Shown one piece after another: positions 49,500 through 61,095 of a DNA stretch of 64,000 nucleotides. Within the stretch, counting starts at the first letter, position 1; every line of letters starts with the position of its first letter. Location of the stretch: the NCBI GenBank assembly GCA_958295665.1, contig OY282558.1:357998010-358062009 (forward strand), written 5' to 3'. A model generated the notes under the pieces. It was not told the origin of the DNA, did not search any database, and saw only the letters and a program-made list of their open reading frames with translations. The DNA is from Tipula vernalis (lineage: Eukaryota; Arthropoda; Insecta; Diptera; Tipulidae). A program made the translations under genes and the position numbers.

Positions 49500-50369
49500 G
49501 GAGTCGTGACAGAGTTTACTTTAAGCTAACAATTAATCGAGCGCGAGCGTAGACAATATAGATGATGTGTGATTGGAATGGGTAATAACGTATACGTTTA
49601 ATAATTTTAGGTTTAAAAGGTGCTGTCGAGATTGGTGTGAGATTGACGGGTGATTTGGTGACCACCCACAGGTGTGTGATTTTTCTTTGCTTTTTTTTTG
49701 GAAGTCGAATCGTCAAAGTTAAAGGACGTGTTTCGAATAAATACTGATAAAAATAATAAGATTAAAAAAAGTAAATTAATTATCATCGTAAAGTACCAAG
49801 AAATTATACTGAATAAAAGTTTGGTGATTTACGTAATCGAGCATTGAGTGGAGTGTCTACAAGCAATAAACAAAAAACGGAAAAAGCCAAGCACCCATTT
49901 TGAAACCCTAACTTGGTTGAATGGTTGACACCTCGAAGTAAAGTAAACACCAATCAAGCAAAAAAAAAAACCAATGGAAACATCATGAAAGTGCTACGGT
50001 TAGGGTTCACAATACACTCATTTTTCGCGGTTAAGTATTTGAGGAGACGGATAGGGTGGAATTCCAAGTAGATTCGTCGGTAACGTTAGCAGCACGCGGC
50101 AGCTCAATTGAAAGCGGAGTAATCATCATCCGAGACATTGCGGGACTGAAAAAGACATTGGCGATAGCGTATTGATTGAGCGCTTGTTCCTGATAAAAAT
50201 TTTGTTGGTTTGTTTAAGTGGTATAACCATCTTTTTGTTGATTTTTTATAATAATAATTAATTTTGTTTTATCATATTTGGTTTAAATTAATTTTTTAAC
50301 CCCACTTTCGGAATTTAAATATTATCGGATTAAATTTTAATGTTCTCGCTTTTCTGAACATACCCATAT
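49500..50369. other. stretch downstream of Gypsy pol, possibly 3' region or LTR
   Basis: No coding sequence. It may include the 3'UTR or remains of a 3' LTR of the Gypsy element, but I find no second copy in the window to prove it. Confidence 0.35.
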
Positions 50370-50690
50370 AGAAAAATTTCACAGTTCAAATTCACCAACT
50401 TTCGAATGTAATTGAACTAGTCGAATTTTGAAAAAATCCTGTATTACTCGCTTGCATATTGTTGGAAAATACTTGACTTTTTAATAACTTTTTGGTAAAT
50501 GGCATATAGAGTAGAACCTTAACGAGCAAAATGATTGTTTCTTAGAAAATATAGACGAAGGAAAGATAAGTTGTGATTAACTGATTGATTGAGCACGATC
50601 AAGCCAAAGAGCTTGACTCCCGGATGACACCGGGCCTTCCGTAAACCCCTTTCACATAACAAGACTGAAGGATAGGAAAAAATCCGCAAG
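50370..50690 (-). repeat. dispersed repeat family B, uninterrupted copy
   Basis: Colinear with 42,760-43,240 minus the MITE. It carries the pre-insertion TA site at ~50,417. AT-rich unassigned DNA follows to 51,116. Confidence 0.85.
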
Positions 50691-51118
50691 TTCTGAAAAG
50701 CTGTGAGGAACTTAATTTTAATTATTATTATTTTACTCTGTATATTGCAATCTCTTCATTTTTCCACTATTTTTTCCAACAGCGGTTGGGAGAGGGGCAA
50801 CATTTCGTTCACGTTGTTGTGGTAATTATTCCGTCCCTTTTTTTCGTCTAACCATACCCCTACCGCCCCCCCTCATACGAAGGGAAATCGGAAATTTTAA
50901 TTAAAAAAATTTATTTTGCAAATTTGGCGCAGAATTTGAAAAACAATAATGATTTTTTATAGATATAGTCAGCCTTACAAATTTCGAGTCTATAAAATTT
51001 AAAGGCAAACAATAATATTTCGTTTATGTACATTTATGAAACGTGTTTTTTAGATATGAAATTCAATTTTGGCATAGTGTCGTTATACATAAATCTTCCA
51101 TAATAACTTTTACTGGTA

Positions 51119-51145
51119 CACTCAAAAAAATATGCGGTGTTAATT
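51119..51145 (+). repeat. left terminal inverted repeat and first CGGTGTTA motif
   Basis: CACTCAAAAAAATA followed by tgCGGTGTTAATT. A direct pair of atccgaaaagataaata lies further in, at 51,237-51,289. Confidence 0.8.
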
Positions 51146-51960
51146 TGTTTTTTATCCGAAAAAGTATTTTATTTTTGTCCAATCGAATATAGTTTTATAA
51201 AATTTAACACGCATCAACGGATAAATATTTTTAACCATCCGAAAAGATAAATAAATATTTTTAACTATCCGAAAAGATAAATACTTGGTCGTTGCGGTCG
51301 TAGGGTACGTGTGAGATGATAAGACGAATTATGTCGAAATTCGTTGTCTATGGAATGTGTGCACAATCTTCTTGTCAATTAAACATTAGCAACAAAGCGA
51401 TTAATACCTCCAGTGAAATAAAAGTGCATTTTAATCAAATTTCAATATTTTGGCCCCAAAAAATGAATAAGAAAATTTTATGAATTTGAATCGGAGAAAT
51501 TCATAAATAATAAAACATATGTTTTAACAAGTAAAAACATTCCTTATACGCCATTACCAACCACAAAAACAAACTACCTGGTCCATATGCTAAAATACAA
51601 AAAACCTAATTAAGGGATAACTATGTAAAACACATTTTTTTTTATACCGCAATAAAAATGGGATAAACAATATGTTTTTAGGAGTTCCTAAGAATGAGTG
51701 TGGAAATTTTCCAATATTATTTCGTATTTACATTTTTTTTTTGTTTTAGAATAAGGTTCATTACAAATTGTTTTTTTGCAGAGTGCAGAGTGAACAGTGA
51801 CAGTGAATCAATATTGATATATATTTTTTTTAAATAGTGGTCATGCCTAATAATAACAACGAATTTTTATAGTGTTTTAATAATCTTAGTAGTGAATTTA
51901 ATTAAAAAATAATCAAATAGTGAATTAAGATATAAAAACTATATTTATTAAGAAAAAACA

Positions 51961-54900
51961 ATGGATGGAAAACGAGTTTTTTCCGTAATATTTAATTCAA
52001 TAAAAAAATTTATTGTGGTGAACTCAACAAAAATAAATGATATTTTAGAAGCAGGTAAAATTAATACAAATATTGTTTCTTATGTCGAATTCTTTTCGTT
52101 TTTTCAAATCAATATAAATTTTGTGGTGTGAAAAGTACATGAAACAAACTGATGTTGTTTTGTGACTAGAAGCGTCAACAACAAAAATAGAAACGTAAAT
52201 TATTATTTGTCAAAGTTGTAAATAGTATATAGAGTATTTTGTGTCTTGATTTTAAATCATTTTAATTGTTGTTTAATTATTTTAATCGTTTAAATAAAGT
52301 TTTCAATATAACGAGTTTTCTCCGTCTCGATTTTTATTATCCTTTTGTTTGTTTGTCGTGTTTAATTATTTTAATTTTGACGATGAAGATGCCACCAATT
52401 CCGCAATTACCTCTTCCATAATTGTCCTATAAATTATATATTTATTTTATTCAAATTTCAAAACAAAACACAGAATACACTCGACACAAAACTCTATAAA
52501 AATCGATTCGAAATCGAGACGGAAAAAACTGTTTATATTGAAAACTTTATTTAATACGATTAAAATAATTAAACACAACAATTAAAATAATTAAAAATCA
52601 AGACACAACTACAAATTGACGTTTCTAATTTTTTGTTGTTAGTAGATTAAAATTGAAGTACACGAAAAAACATTGATATTTTTTGACGAATCGAATATGG
52701 TTTTCGATGTACATCAATTTTTTTTTGATGTTTTTGGGCGAAAAGAATTCAACATTAATTATTAATTTAATTGAAGTAGTGTTGATTGATATAAATAATA
52801 TGGGCTGGGTACGAAATCTCCTATTACAAAATTTGGCATTTTATTATGTATTTAATTATTTTATATTTTAGCTTCATTAACTTTTGGTGTTTCAACAAGT
52901 CATTATGATTTGTGCTTATGTACAGAAGATAATATGGAACTAACTCAAGAAATATTTGATATTATTATTAACGACATGAAGTTGACTTATGAAAAATCAT
53001 TTTTATTAAAATCTTTTCAAAATTTCGGTAAAAAACTAATTTTCCAAAATATTTAATTGTTTTAAAACGTACTGCTTAAATTTTTTGTTGCATGCATATG
53101 TTATTTTTAGAATCATACAAAGACAATTCCACACAAACTGAAACTAAAACATACATTGAAGTAGCTACGCAAATGAATTATGAAGCTACCCCAGTTTTTA
53201 AGGAAGATTCTTTTATTGGTTCACTGCCAAAAAAAATTAAAATGGAAAAATATATGCTAAAAGAGGTAATCCTTTAGAATTTAGTTATAAAAATGAGCAC
53301 ACTGTGCAATAAGGCTTGATACGTAATAATGCTCACAAGCGTTTTTTTTTTTTTTTTTTCAATTTTGCTGAAACATATTAAACTATAGATTTTATTGATT
53401 TGAATGAATTAAAATCCTTTCTTAACATGTTTTATCTTTTAGTAATATAGATTTTATCCCTTTTTATTAGCAAATAATATTAAAGCTTTTTACTAACTAC
53501 AAATAATTACAGGAACTAGAAACATATTTGTTAAATCATCCTGAAGCAAAAATAATCATCGAAAAATACAATTCCACAGACATTCTTGAAAAAAAATTAC
53601 GCGTAAAATTAGTGAATATTATAGTTAGCCATTTGATAGAAGTTCACGGTACATATCCAAGTTCAGAAAATAAAACTTTGTGGGCTCAAGCTACATCTCT
53701 AATTTTTCCTAAACTATGCGAGAACCATAATCCGGAACAATATGTAAGTTAACATTATCATCACAGGAAAATGTAACTAAATTATTATTTTTTACGATTA
53801 AAGGAAATATTTTACAATCCCGTTAATAGAAGTGGATTTTTTGCATTCCGATTAAGAACTATTAATAGATCGCTGAACAATTCGTCGCGAATCTTAAAAA
53901 ACTCTACAAAAGTAATTTCGGTTGAAGATTCTGAAGATGAATTTGAGGATTTTAGAGATGATATAGAATGGTTGAAACAAGCTTGCCCCAAAAACAATAC
54001 GAAGGAAATCTTTTCAATAATGGCTAAGACTATCAAATGTAGACCTACTATATTCACTTTAGAGGAATTTCCAAGATTTCTTGATACTCCGGGATTGGTA
54101 TTTTTTTTTTATATTTAGTTCATTAATTTAAAGAAACTATTTATGTTAATGTTTTTTTTTTATATTTGCTTTGCTCATAGGCAGTTCTTTTAAATATTTA
54201 GTATTATATGTTGTACCATAAGATAAAGCTTAATGTGGTTTCTGACTAATTATTTTCAATGTTCGTTTCAGATTGATTTAGATTTTGATACAGTCCATGG
54301 AGAAACAACATTTTTGAAAGAAAACTGGTCAACAATAAAAACAAAAATTGGCGAAATAGGAATCAATCGAAAAATTAAAATATACGAAGAACATACTCAA
54401 GAATACGAAAGTAAAATAAGTTTACAAAGTGATAAACAAACATAAAGTAATCAATTTTCATTTTGTTTCTTTCATTTTATTTAGAGTTTGATGACAATAT
54501 CAGTGTGCTGCTTATACTAAAACATCTTTGCCGTACTTACAGAAAAAAAAATGTGTCATCGTCAGTACAGCCATATTCCTTTATCGTGTTTGAAAAAGTA
54601 AGTGTACTTTTACACTAGTTCATTGGTTCATATTTCTATAAATTAAAACATTCATTTTAATAAAATAATTACATATAAAATATTTTCAGACTGGGACAGC
54701 AATATCAGATCTGATTAAACAGCCACATCTAATTCTACGAGGTCCGTCCAAAAACCAAATTTTATCCTACAGCATTAGTGTCGATAATAAGGAAATTCCC
54801 CTATCCGTGAATATTACCAGCATAGATGCTTTTACATCGTTATTTAAAACGTTTTACGTACTCAACATTCAATATCCTGTTGATCACGATTCGTTTTATT

Positions 54901-54986
54901 TATTCATACAGGAGGCATTCTTAAGGATGAATAAAACTAAGCTTACGCCCAGATTAATGGAGTTAAAAAATATGTTAAGTTGCTAA
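51961..54986 (+). CDS. SAMD3-like accessory protein of the transposon (8 exons, 492 aa)
   Basis: Exons 51961-52054, 52872-53027, 53111-53265, 53513-53743, 53804-54097, 54272-54410, 54485-54597 and 54690-54986 all have GT donors and AG acceptors. They sum to 1,479 nt, i.e. 492 residues plus stop, with every junction in phase. The protein starts MDGKRVFSVIF. Exon 4 (KKLRVKLVNIIVSHLIEVHG then TYPSSENKTLWAQATSLIFP) and exon 5 (WLKQACPKNNTKEIFSIMAK) follow the pattern of the conserved region of SAMD3-like proteins. The last exon has the linked C-terminal pattern (HLILRGP, SYSISVDNKEIPL, AFTSLFKTFYVLN). Such proteins accompany animal EnSpm/CACTA transposases, which suggests a DNA-binding or assembly helper like plant TNPA; this role is inferred. 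Exon boundaries are predicted by eye. Confidence 0.75.
52241..52606. repeat. long inverted repeat in intron 1
   Basis: Arms ~105 bp long at 52,241-52,345 and 52,500-52,606 are near-perfect inverses (gtgtcttgattttaa, ttaattattttaatcg, aaataaagttttcaatata, ccgtctcgattt). They are separated by a ~155-bp loop. The unit starts and ends gtgtcttg/caagacac. It is either a small fold-back element inserted into the intron or part of the transposon itself, and its RNA would form a strong hairpin. Confidence 0.85.
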
Positions 54987-55014
54987 TTGTTTTAACTTAA
55001 TTTTACTTTCAATA

Positions 55015-57501
55015 ATGTACAGATGTAAAATTGAAAATTGTGGTAGATTTTTTTTAGATTATAAAATTTATATAAAACATTTCAGACTTATTCATAGTTT
55101 TATAAATTCAAGAACCAATGTAATATTTTGTGGCTATACCAATTGTGACTCACAGTATGAGAGTTTTGGTGGTTTAGCTAAACACTGTAAAAATAAACAC
55201 GTTCCAAAACAAAACATTCATCAAATTAAAAGTACCATAAGTGTTGAAATAAGTAGCTTAATCAATAGTAATGTAGAAACTACTCAAGTTTCTAATTCTC
55301 CTGATGATGAAATTGAAAACACAATAAATGATACCTTCAATATTTTTAACAATAATGAATGTTTAGAAAACAGAGAAATTTTTAACTTAACTGAAGTACG
55401 AAATGAATTTATGTCAGATTTTCTAAAACTTGATTTAAATTATAACCAGCAAAATACGATTTTAGGTTTAGTGACTAATTTTACACAAACGATAGCATTA
55501 AATATTCGTCAAAAAACTTTGCAAACTGACAATAATAACAATAATATTATTAATTTGCTACAACCAGAGCTACAAATAATGTCTAATCCCTTCAAAAACG
55601 AAAATACTACCTATAAGCGACGTAAACAAATTTTTAAGCAAGTGCCATTACCCAGAGAAATTGCTGTAGGTGTTAGAACTGACAGAATGTGGAACAAACA
55701 AAATTTAATTTATGACTGTCACCGGATTTTTACAAATACTTTTTGTTATATATCTATTCTGGACACCTTATCTTATTTATCGCAAAATACAAATTTTGTC
55801 AATAAAATATTTGAAAGTAGAAATTTGTCACATCCTTTTCATTATACACAATGCGAATATTTTAAATCAAATAGGCTGTTTTCATCGGAACTTCCATGTT
55901 TCCATTTGCAACTTTATTTTGATGAGTTTGAGGTTGTAAATCCGTTAGGGTCAAAAACAGGCATTCATAAGATACTAGCATTTTATCTAACCGTTTTAAA
56001 TTTAGGAGATCATATCAATACACAACTACAGAATATTCACTTAGTCTCTTTATGCAATTACGCAGATGTTAAAGAGCTAGGTTATCAGCCGTTTTTAGCA
56101 CCACTAGTTGCAGATATTAAAACTCTTGAATCCGATGGTATTGACATTATTCATAATGATACTTTATATAACATTAAAGGATCAATTTTTTCTCTCTGTC
56201 ATGACAATCTCTCTGCTAACTCGTTGTATGGTTTAAGTGAATCATTTAGATCCAACTACTTTTGCCGCTTTTGCAAAATGAATATAAAAGATACTCAAAA
56301 ATTATTTCAGGAAAATATCGATTTAATTCGAACCCGAAATGATTATAACATTTACATTCAGAACAAAGAATTCGGCATACAATCTTCATGTTTCCTAAAT
56401 GAACTGATGTATTTTAACACACTTGAATCACATAGCGTTGACGTTATGCATGATTTATTAGAAGGTATTTGCCAACATGAAATGAAAATTTTCTTGTTAT
56501 ATATAACGAAAGAGCGAAAACTAATTTCAATACATGATCTAAATAATAATATCAAACATTTCAATTTTGGATATCTTAATAGATCAAATATTCCATCTCT
56601 TATTAATTTAGAGACTAAAACAAAAAATTTAAGGCAAAGAGCTTCGCAGATGTGGTGTTTGCTAAGATATTTTCCATTTTTAATTCGTAACTTGATTGAT
56701 AATGCATCTTCTGATTTTTTGGCAAAATTCAATGTAATATTATTACTTATCCAAATAACCAAAATAGTTTTTTCGCCTGTTTACAATGACGAGTTAGTAA
56801 ACAAGCTAGAAACTCTCATTGCAGAACACCACTCAGCGTTTTTAAAGCAATTTCCTGGAACTGATTTAACTCCAAAACAACATTTACTTATACACTATCC
56901 CCGTGTCATTCGTAAGATGGGAACTCTCACTAGCTTATGGACAATGCGTTTTGAAGGGAAGCACGAAAAATTAAAAAGAATTGCTAACTCTACACGCAAT
57001 TTTAAAAATATTGGTTTCTTGTTAGCTACAAAGCACCAAGAATTTAATTATATGGACTTTGAAATATCAACATTTGAAATTAAGCTTCAATTTAAAAAGG
57101 AAACTAATGCAGAATTTCATACATTGAATTTAAATATTGAGAGTTTAACAAGCAAAGTAAATTTTTCTGAGAACGACAAAGTAAATATTCTTAAAGAAGT
57201 AAAACATGGATATTTATATAAAAAAAAATTTATCATTTGTATTAGTAGTAAGGATAGCCTTAACAACCCAATATTTGGTATAATTGAACATTTAGTTGAA
57301 AATAATCATAAGATATATTTTTTTTATCGAAATCTTCTAACGAAAAACTTTAATTACTATTTAAATGGATATGAAGTTGAAATTACAACTCAAACAAATG
57401 TTATTGAATTAAATGATTTAAAATATAAGGAACCGTTCGAGTTTTGTTATCACGAAAAATTTTGTAATCCTTTTATAATTCCAAAATATGAATTAATATA
57501 A
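55015..57501 (+). CDS. CMC-type DDE transposase with two C2H2 zinc fingers (828 aa)
   Basis: A single uninterrupted frame with an ATG at 55,015, 28 bp after the stop of the preceding gene. Two C2H2 fingers open it: C4, C9, H22, H27 and C39, C44, H57, H62. A low-complexity linker follows to ~residue 210, then the transposase core. D303 sits in LYFDEFEVVNPLGS. D397 (SLCHDNLSANSLYG) is followed by C417-x2-C420 (YFCRFCK). SHSVDVMHDLLEGIC gives H479/D480, and WTMRFEGKHEKLK gives E647. The D, D, CxxC, [M/L]H and E layout is that of CMC and RAG1/Transib transposases, which cut and paste DNA through an RNase H-fold. No stop or frameshift is seen. The fingers probably bind the CGGTGTTA-rich ends; this is inference. 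A domesticated gene is the alternative, but its position between transposon ends argues against that. Confidence 0.88.
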   Translation: MYRCKIENCGRFFLDYKIYIKHFRLIHSFINSRTNVIFCGYTNCDSQYESFGGLAKHCKNKHVPKQNIHQIKSTISVEISSLINSNVETTQVSNSPDDEIENTINDTFNIFNNNECLENREIFNLTEVRNEFMSDFLKLDLNYNQQNTILGLVTNFTQTIALNIRQKTLQTDNNNNNIINLLQPELQIMSNPFKNENTTYKRRKQIFKQVPLPREIAVGVRTDRMWNKQNLIYDCHRIFTNTFCYISILDTLSYLSQNTNFVNKIFESRNLSHPFHYTQCEYFKSNRLFSSELPCFHLQLYFDEFEVVNPLGSKTGIHKILAFYLTVLNLGDHINTQLQNIHLVSLCNYADVKELGYQPFLAPLVADIKTLESDGIDIIHNDTLYNIKGSIFSLCHDNLSANSLYGLSESFRSNYFCRFCKMNIKDTQKLFQENIDLIRTRNDYNIYIQNKEFGIQSSCFLNELMYFNTLESHSVDVMHDLLEGICQHEMKIFLLYITKERKLISIHDLNNNIKHFNFGYLNRSNIPSLINLETKTKNLRQRASQMWCLLRYFPFLIRNLIDNASSDFLAKFNVILLLIQITKIVFSPVYNDELVNKLETLIAEHHSAFLKQFPGTDLTPKQHLLIHYPRVIRKMGTLTSLWTMRFEGKHEKLKRIANSTRNFKNIGFLLATKHQEFNYMDFEISTFEIKLQFKKETNAEFHTLNLNIESLTSKVNFSENDKVNILKEVKHGYLYKKKFIICISSKDSLNNPIFGIIEHLVENNHKIYFFYRNLLTKNFNYYLNGYEVEITTQTNVIELNDLKYKEPFEFCYHEKFCNPFIIPKYELI

Positions 57502-57764
57502 AACATAATCATCAATCAGCGAAATATTGCAAAATAATTTTTTCTTTTTTCATAAATGAACAAAAACAATCTGCCAAAATCTGTATTATTAAAATTGAAA
57601 AACTTGGCACAAAAAAAAAAATAAAAATTGTTAAACATAATGTATTATTTACTAAATAAAATTAAAAATAAATAAAAAATATAAATGTATATATATTTAT
57701 TTAAAAAATACCCCACTCGGATTTTTAAAAATGTCTAGGATGATTTTTCCAAATCATAAAAGAG

Positions 57765-58050
57765 GTGTTACGATTTTCGTCAAATCGGTGTTAATATGGT
57801 AATTATTATAATGGATATAATTTATAACCAAAATCGGTGTGTATATTTGACTGTTAGCGGTGCTATTTTTAGAACAAAATCGGTGTTAAGAAATAAAAGC
57901 TCCGAAAAATATAAAAATATATTTTTTATGCGGTGTAAAAGTTTTTATCCAAATGTACTTTATACCATTTTTATTAAAATATCCGATTGGATTCAAATTA
58001 TAAATATCCGATCGGTGGGACACTATGTAACACCGATTCGGTGTTGTGGT
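57765..58050 (+). repeat. subterminal CGGTGTT repeat array
   Basis: Copies or near copies occur at ~57,763 (gaggtgttacg), 57,784 (aaatcggtgttaat), 57,832 (aaatcggtgtgta), 57,859 (agcggtgcta), 57,885 (aaatcggtgttaag), 57,930 (gcggtgtaaa) and 58,011 (gatcggtggg). A palindromic pair (acaccgattcggtgt) lies at 58,030-58,044. They are likely transposase or accessory-protein binding sites by analogy with CACTA elements. Confidence 0.75.
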
Positions 58051-58073
58051 AACCCTTTATTTTTTTGTGTGTA

Positions 58074-59050
58074 CGAAAACAACAAAATTCCAAATGATTT
58101 ATTGTCTATTTTACAGCAAAATTTTATGTGCAGAGATAACATCATACTTTAAAAGAATATAATCGAAAGACGACAAAATTAAGAGCATTGACGATAAAAA
58201 ATTGTGTTTAGCGGCAGATATGCGAAATATTTGCTGGGAGATAATGGTGAGAACTTAAACACGTGTAATTTATTGTTATATAATTGTAAAGGCGGTAATA
58301 ATTTAAAATTCTCGTCTTTAATTTTTTTTTTTTGTTTTGTTGTTTTGCTTTTACCCATAATATTCGAGTATAAGAAAAGGTGTTTTAATTCCATTTTCCA
58401 AAACAAATATTTACGTTCGATTCAGGACAATGTTAAAAGTATTTTTCTTATTTGGAAACCAAACCGTATTATGTTTACAAAGCTTTAAAAATAAATAATT
58501 AATTTAATTTTCGATTAATTGGAATTGCCGTCCTTTTTATTGTCGATACATAATATTGACGTCAACAGAAATTAATTTTTCTTGTTATGAGGTAACCAAA
58601 GCAATAAATTTCTTGATGTAATGTTTTGAAAATTGAGATTCTGCTTTTATGTCTAAACTATATCCTTTTCAGCACCAGTCAATAATATTTTTTTTTGTTC
58701 TTTGCAAACCAACCATATCAAAGGTTTAGGTAAAAACCTATTGTTAAATAAAACCGAAAAAAAAAATAACTTGGTGGTAAAGGAGTACCACTTCACACAT
58801 TTGTGTGTATACAATTTTGCTGTCATATAAAACCACCTTAATTTTAATTTTAGTCAACATTTCAACCCAAGCAACACAATTGTGTAAATAAATTTTACAC
58901 CAAATACAACTTGAAATTAGTGGCAATGCTGATTTTTTTTTCACTTTTAATGCCGAGGACATCTCATATTTAACATTTTAACTAACTATATAAAGTGTCA
59001 AATATTAAAAAAAATTGGGGGAAAAATTAAATTTATTCAGAAATTCAACG
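58074..59050. other. AT-rich stretch, probably including the 5' part of piggyBac-2
   Basis: No coding sequence seen. cacacatttgtgtg at 58,795 and acacaattgtgta at 58,875 match palindromes found again at 62,490 and 62,732, suggesting paired subterminal motifs of the piggyBac element. Confidence 0.45.
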
Positions 59051-59972
59051 ATGTCTACGCAAAACAACCGCGGGCAAAGTAAGTAATTATTTTTATTATT
59101 TAAAAATTAATATTAATTATTTTAATGATAAATTAGTGATATTTAAATATTTAAATTTTAGTTTATGAAGTAAAAATAATAAATTAGGAATTATTTCTAA
59201 AAAAATTCCCGTAATCAAAAATGGCATACACGATGGTTAGTTTTATCATGGGAAAAAAAATTAATTAAGTTAAATTACTAGTTTGTTACTTAAATTTTAT
59301 TTTGCTTCATTTCATACATATTAATTTAATTTTTCGTGATTTAAAATAATGTTTCAACAATAAACTGTTTCAGCTATATACGCAAACGGTAAATGGTTGA
59401 TCGACCAAGACGAAGTTCAAAGGCTTTTAGAATATTCCGATGATTCCGATGATGATGAAAATTACGTTTTACCACTGCCGCAAAATCGTGTGTATGCTTC
59501 ATCTGATTCAGAAGTTGAAAATTTATCTGCAATTAATGTATCTAATGAGCAATCCACGTGTCAGCTTAATCCAGTCTGGACTGAATCATCTTTAACAAGG
59601 AGCAACTTACAAATCGAGCTTACATGTCACACAAAATTGAATCGCAATGTCCGGTTGAAGATTTTTACAAATATTTTAATGACGATCATTTCAAAAACAC
59701 CGTTCTTTATACTAACATGCAATTTTTGAAAGATAACGGCAAAGAACTAAAAACCTGCGATATTGAAATTCGAAAATTATAAGGAATTTTCATTTACATG
59801 GGGTGCATTCCGTATCCTCGGTTATACTTATTTTTGACCAATAACATAGGTTTTGTAAAGATATCAAGCTGTATGTCTAGAAATCGGTTCCATATGCTAT
59901 GCGCATCACTGCATTTTCGAGAAACATCAAGCATACCCGTTAATAATACCAACTTGTTCTGGAAGGCGCAAC

Positions 59973-61094
59973 TAGAGGGTGCTTTTTCCCGTTTTTTTTT
60001 TGTTCCCGGGAAACGGGAAATTTCAAACCAATTTTCCCGGGTTTCCCGGAATTCCCGAGAAATTAAGAAAACAAGAAACTATAGGTAAGTAACTCTTTTT
60101 GTATATTTGTTCTCTGATTATTTGATGACGTTGCAATTTTTTCGTTAATATCTGCAACCAACAGAGAGTGTTCCGATTTGTCATCTTTCGTGAATGTATC
60201 TCACCCTCCAGTTCTATTCCAAACTCTTCTTTGTTGAATAACCTATTAAAAATCTGGTTGCGATACCGGATTATTGACGACTTCGATGATGACGGCAAGT
60301 CTGCTGTAGCAGTTGATTGCATGTCGAGAGTCTGTATATATTTGACTAAAGACACAAGATCTTGGTTTCTTCGTTCTTAAATGCGACGTGATAAAACTTC
60401 CAATAACTCTGTTGAAATATTATCTTCATTTGCACGTAAAGATACAAACAAAAATTTTAAAACCGCATCAGCTGTAACCAAATTTGCATTACGTCTTCCC
60501 AAAACTTCTACAGCTAATTTAAATGGCTGAAGCGCATTGAAAATATTCGACAATATTGGGATATATTTGTCATTCAGTAATATTAGGGATCCCAAATCAT
60601 TTAATGCCTCTCGAACTGAGTCCATCTGGGTATTCCACCTCGTAATTTTGCCTCACATACTCTTGAAGAATTGAATTTCTTTCCGGAGACATTTTAAAAA
60701 ATTTTAGAATATTTCTTACCATTTGCAATCCACCATTAACCCCTTAAGGACCAGAGCCAAGATATCTCGGGACATACTATATGGTCCAAAAAGATCGTAC
60801 CCGAGATAACTCGATCGGTCACATATTGTACGTTCTATTATGTATTTGCCCGAATGTATTTCGTTACAACAGATTTATTTTATATATATATGTTGCAAAT
60901 GTCGTATTAACTCGCTTGTTGAAGAACCCTTGCAACTATATTGTGCTAATTGAAAGAAAAAGGCCGTGTGTCAACGATTAAAAAATAGAGAATAAACAAA
61001 AAATCCCGGGAACTTCTAGTTTTTTCCCGGGAAACAAAAATTTAGGAAAGTTCCCGGGAATTCCCGCCCGAGTATTCCCGGGAAGAACCCTCTA
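59973..61094 (-). mobile_element. internally deleted hAT element inside piggyBac-2
   Basis: Ends are TAGAGGGTGCTT (59,973) and AAGAACCCTCTA (ending 61,094), inverse with one mismatch; runs of tcccgggaaa/tttcccggg follow inside each end. The flanking 8-mers ggcgcaac (59,965) and tgcgcaac (61,095) match at 7 of 8, a slightly decayed target duplication. It interrupts the piggyBac codons between LFWKA and QPIIDTVRSRC. Confidence 0.85.
60130..60720 (-). pseudogene. hAT transposase fragment
   Basis: The minus-strand frames read RNILKFFKMSPERNSILQEY, KITRWNTQMDSVREALNDLG and LKFLFVSLRANEDNISTELL, then SLVKYIQTLDMQSTATADLP. The TRWNT...L block followed by a helical insertion region is characteristic of hAT transposases. 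The N-terminal BED finger, the catalytic residues and the C-terminal dimerisation domain are absent, so it is an internal remnant. Confidence 0.75.
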
Positions 61095-61095
61095 T

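Larger units (their letters stand above)
51119..58071 (+). mobile_element. two-gene CMC-type (CACTA/Mirage/Chapaev) transposon, apparently intact
   Basis: A 6,953-bp element. The left end CACTCAAAAAAATA and the inverse of the right end, CACACAAAAAAATA, match at 13 of 14 bases. TA flanks both sides (51,117-51,118 and 58,072-58,073), a 2-bp duplication as described for some CMC families. The motif CGGTGTTA, often preceded by aaat, lies near the left end (51,135) and at least six times in the last 310 bp. Subterminal arrays of this kind are typical of CACTA-like elements, where they bind transposase. Inside are two plus-strand genes with no detected defect. Terminal CAC, TA target, subterminal repeats and the transposase motifs agree with each other. 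Confidence 0.85.
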
